From: an uncultured Gemmatimonadota bacterium | GTDB taxonomy: Bacteria > Gemmatimonadota > Gemmatimonadetes > Longimicrobiales > Gaopeijiaceae | Direction: 5' to 3' | NCBI GenBank assembly: GCA_938030915.1 | Contig: CALHIO010000186.1 | Location: 1 to 6,708, forward strand | DNA: 6,708 bases | Shown here: positions 6,197 to 6,708 of the stretch, piece by piece | How positions within the stretch are numbered: position 1 is the stretch's first letter | Layout: each line of letters starts with the position of its first letter | Position numbers and translations under genes: made by a program | Notes under the pieces: generated by a model | The model's database searches: none | What the model saw: only the letters and a program-made list of their open reading frames with translations | What the model was told of the DNA's origin: nothing

Positions 6197-6708
6197 CTAC
6201 CACCATCCTCCGTGGTCCAGCTCGCTGCGCGGCAATACGACACCCCGCTGCTTCGCATCGACCAGCTTTTCGTTTCGGAACATCGGAATCAGCAGGAGCC
6301 CGGCGATGAACCCCCCCAGATGGGCTCCGTACGCGACCCCGCCCCCGACCACCGCCGGGCCGAGAACGCCCGAAAGCTGAAGGAGCATCCAGTAGCCGAG
6401 CATGAGCCACGCAGGAAGCTGAATGATCCAGAAGCCCACCCACGTGTCGATCCGTATACCCGGGTACAGCACGAGGTACGCCCCCATGATCCCGCTGATC
6501 GCCCCGGACGCACCCACCATCGGCACCGGCGACGATGGGGCTATCACGATCTGTGCGACCGCCGCAGCCACGCCGGTAAGCAGGTAGAAGGCAACGAATC
6601 GGAGGTGGCCCATCGAGTCCTCGATGTTGTTCCCGAAGACCCAGAGGAACCACAGGTTGCCGATCAGGTGTCCCCAGCTCCCGTGCAGGAACATGGAGGT
6701 GAACAAGG
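6197..6708 (-). CDS. Rhomboid family intramembrane serine protease, N-terminus cut off by window edge
   Basis: The visible 169 residues are the middle and C-terminal part of a rhomboid protease, which cuts transmembrane segments within the membrane. The gene begins beyond the right edge; the TTG codon at 6706 is most likely an internal Leu, because homologues have a membrane segment and loop before FTSMFLHGSWGHLIGN. That HGSWGHLIGN loop contains the conserved His/Asn of the active-site region. The nucleophile Ser is in GASGAISG (visible residue 67) and the catalytic His in AYGAHLGG (visible residue 129), so the Ser-His dyad is intact. Membrane segments alternate throughout and the C-terminal tail after PMFRNEKL is short and soluble. 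The stop TAG is two bases before the transporter ATG, so the two are probably co-transcribed. Substrate unknown. A functional link with nucleoside salvage is not implied by anything in the sequence. Confidence 0.92.
   Translation of the reverse strand, partial: LFTSMFLHGSWGHLIGNLWFLWVFGNNIEDSMGHLRFVAFYLLTGVAAAVAQIVIAPSSPVPMVGASGAISGIMGAYLVLYPGIRIDTWVGFWIIQLPAWLMLGYWMLLQLSGVLGPAVVGGGVAYGAHLGGFIAGLLLIPMFRNEKLVDAKQRGVVLPRSELDHGGWW

Noticed and set aside
5064..6380. A 438-codon open frame on the plus strand opposite the transporter and rhomboid genes
   Set aside because: It is antisense to two clearly conserved membrane proteins, its translation is rich in Arg, His, Asp and Glu with no domain-like pattern, and long antisense frames are expected in GC-rich DNA.
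6195..6653. Extension of the transporter frame upstream to 6653
   Set aside because: The extra 153 residues have no membrane or domain character and lie in another frame of the rhomboid gene; the transporter's start fits right after the rhomboid stop.
6704..6706. TTG at the right edge as the true start of the rhomboid gene
   Set aside because: Rhomboids need a membrane segment and loop before the HGSWGH region, so the gene most likely continues beyond the window.
1..6708. CRISPR arrays, insertion sequences, tandem repeats, tRNA or rRNA genes
   Set aside because: I found no regularly spaced repeats, transposase-like proteins, terminal inverted repeats or recognisable RNA gene sequences by reading; almost every base is inside a supported protein gene.

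Overview
The window is GC-rich, fully packed bacterial chromosome with no gap longer than about 70 bases between genes. I see no RNA genes, insertion sequences, repeats or CRISPR array. The content is mostly housekeeping and nutrient-salvage genes. Lineage is a guess: high GC, a signal peptide ending just before a Gln-Gln pair, and a small six-cysteine protein ending in Cys-Ser-Asp-Pro recall Gemmatimonadota or neighbouring phyla, but nothing here proves that.

Layout: (1) A plus-strand run, bases 1-1528, of four genes whose ends overlap by 1 to 4 bases: the tail of a CorC/HlyC-type membrane protein, a gamma-carbonic-anhydrase-like protein, a 59-residue zinc-ribbon-like protein, and a small predicted exported protein. 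The overlaps suggest one transcript with coupled translation. (2) A minus-strand pair, 3162 to 1539: a SpoU/TrmH-type RNA 2'-O-methyltransferase followed by a type IV prepilin peptidase whose TTG start is set by a strong ribosome binding site overlapping the methyltransferase stop. (3) Divergent from that pair, thiD on the plus strand (thiamine pyrimidine kinase). (4) A minus-strand run entering from the right edge: a rhomboid protease missing its N-terminus, a CNT-type nucleoside transporter, and a trimeric-type purine nucleoside phosphorylase. Its last gene overlaps the end of thiD tail to tail by 26 bases.

The clearest functional unit is transporter plus phosphorylase: nucleosides are taken up and purine nucleosides are then split by phosphate into base and (deoxy)ribose 1-phosphate. 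The other blocks are metabolically unrelated neighbours.

I do not see a convincing new multi-gene system. The points most worth checking are the carbonic-anhydrase-like protein, which has Glu where the third zinc-ligand His normally sits; the two uncharacterised small proteins coupled behind it; and the use of TTG starts in three genes, two of them in 4-base TTGA stop/start overlaps.
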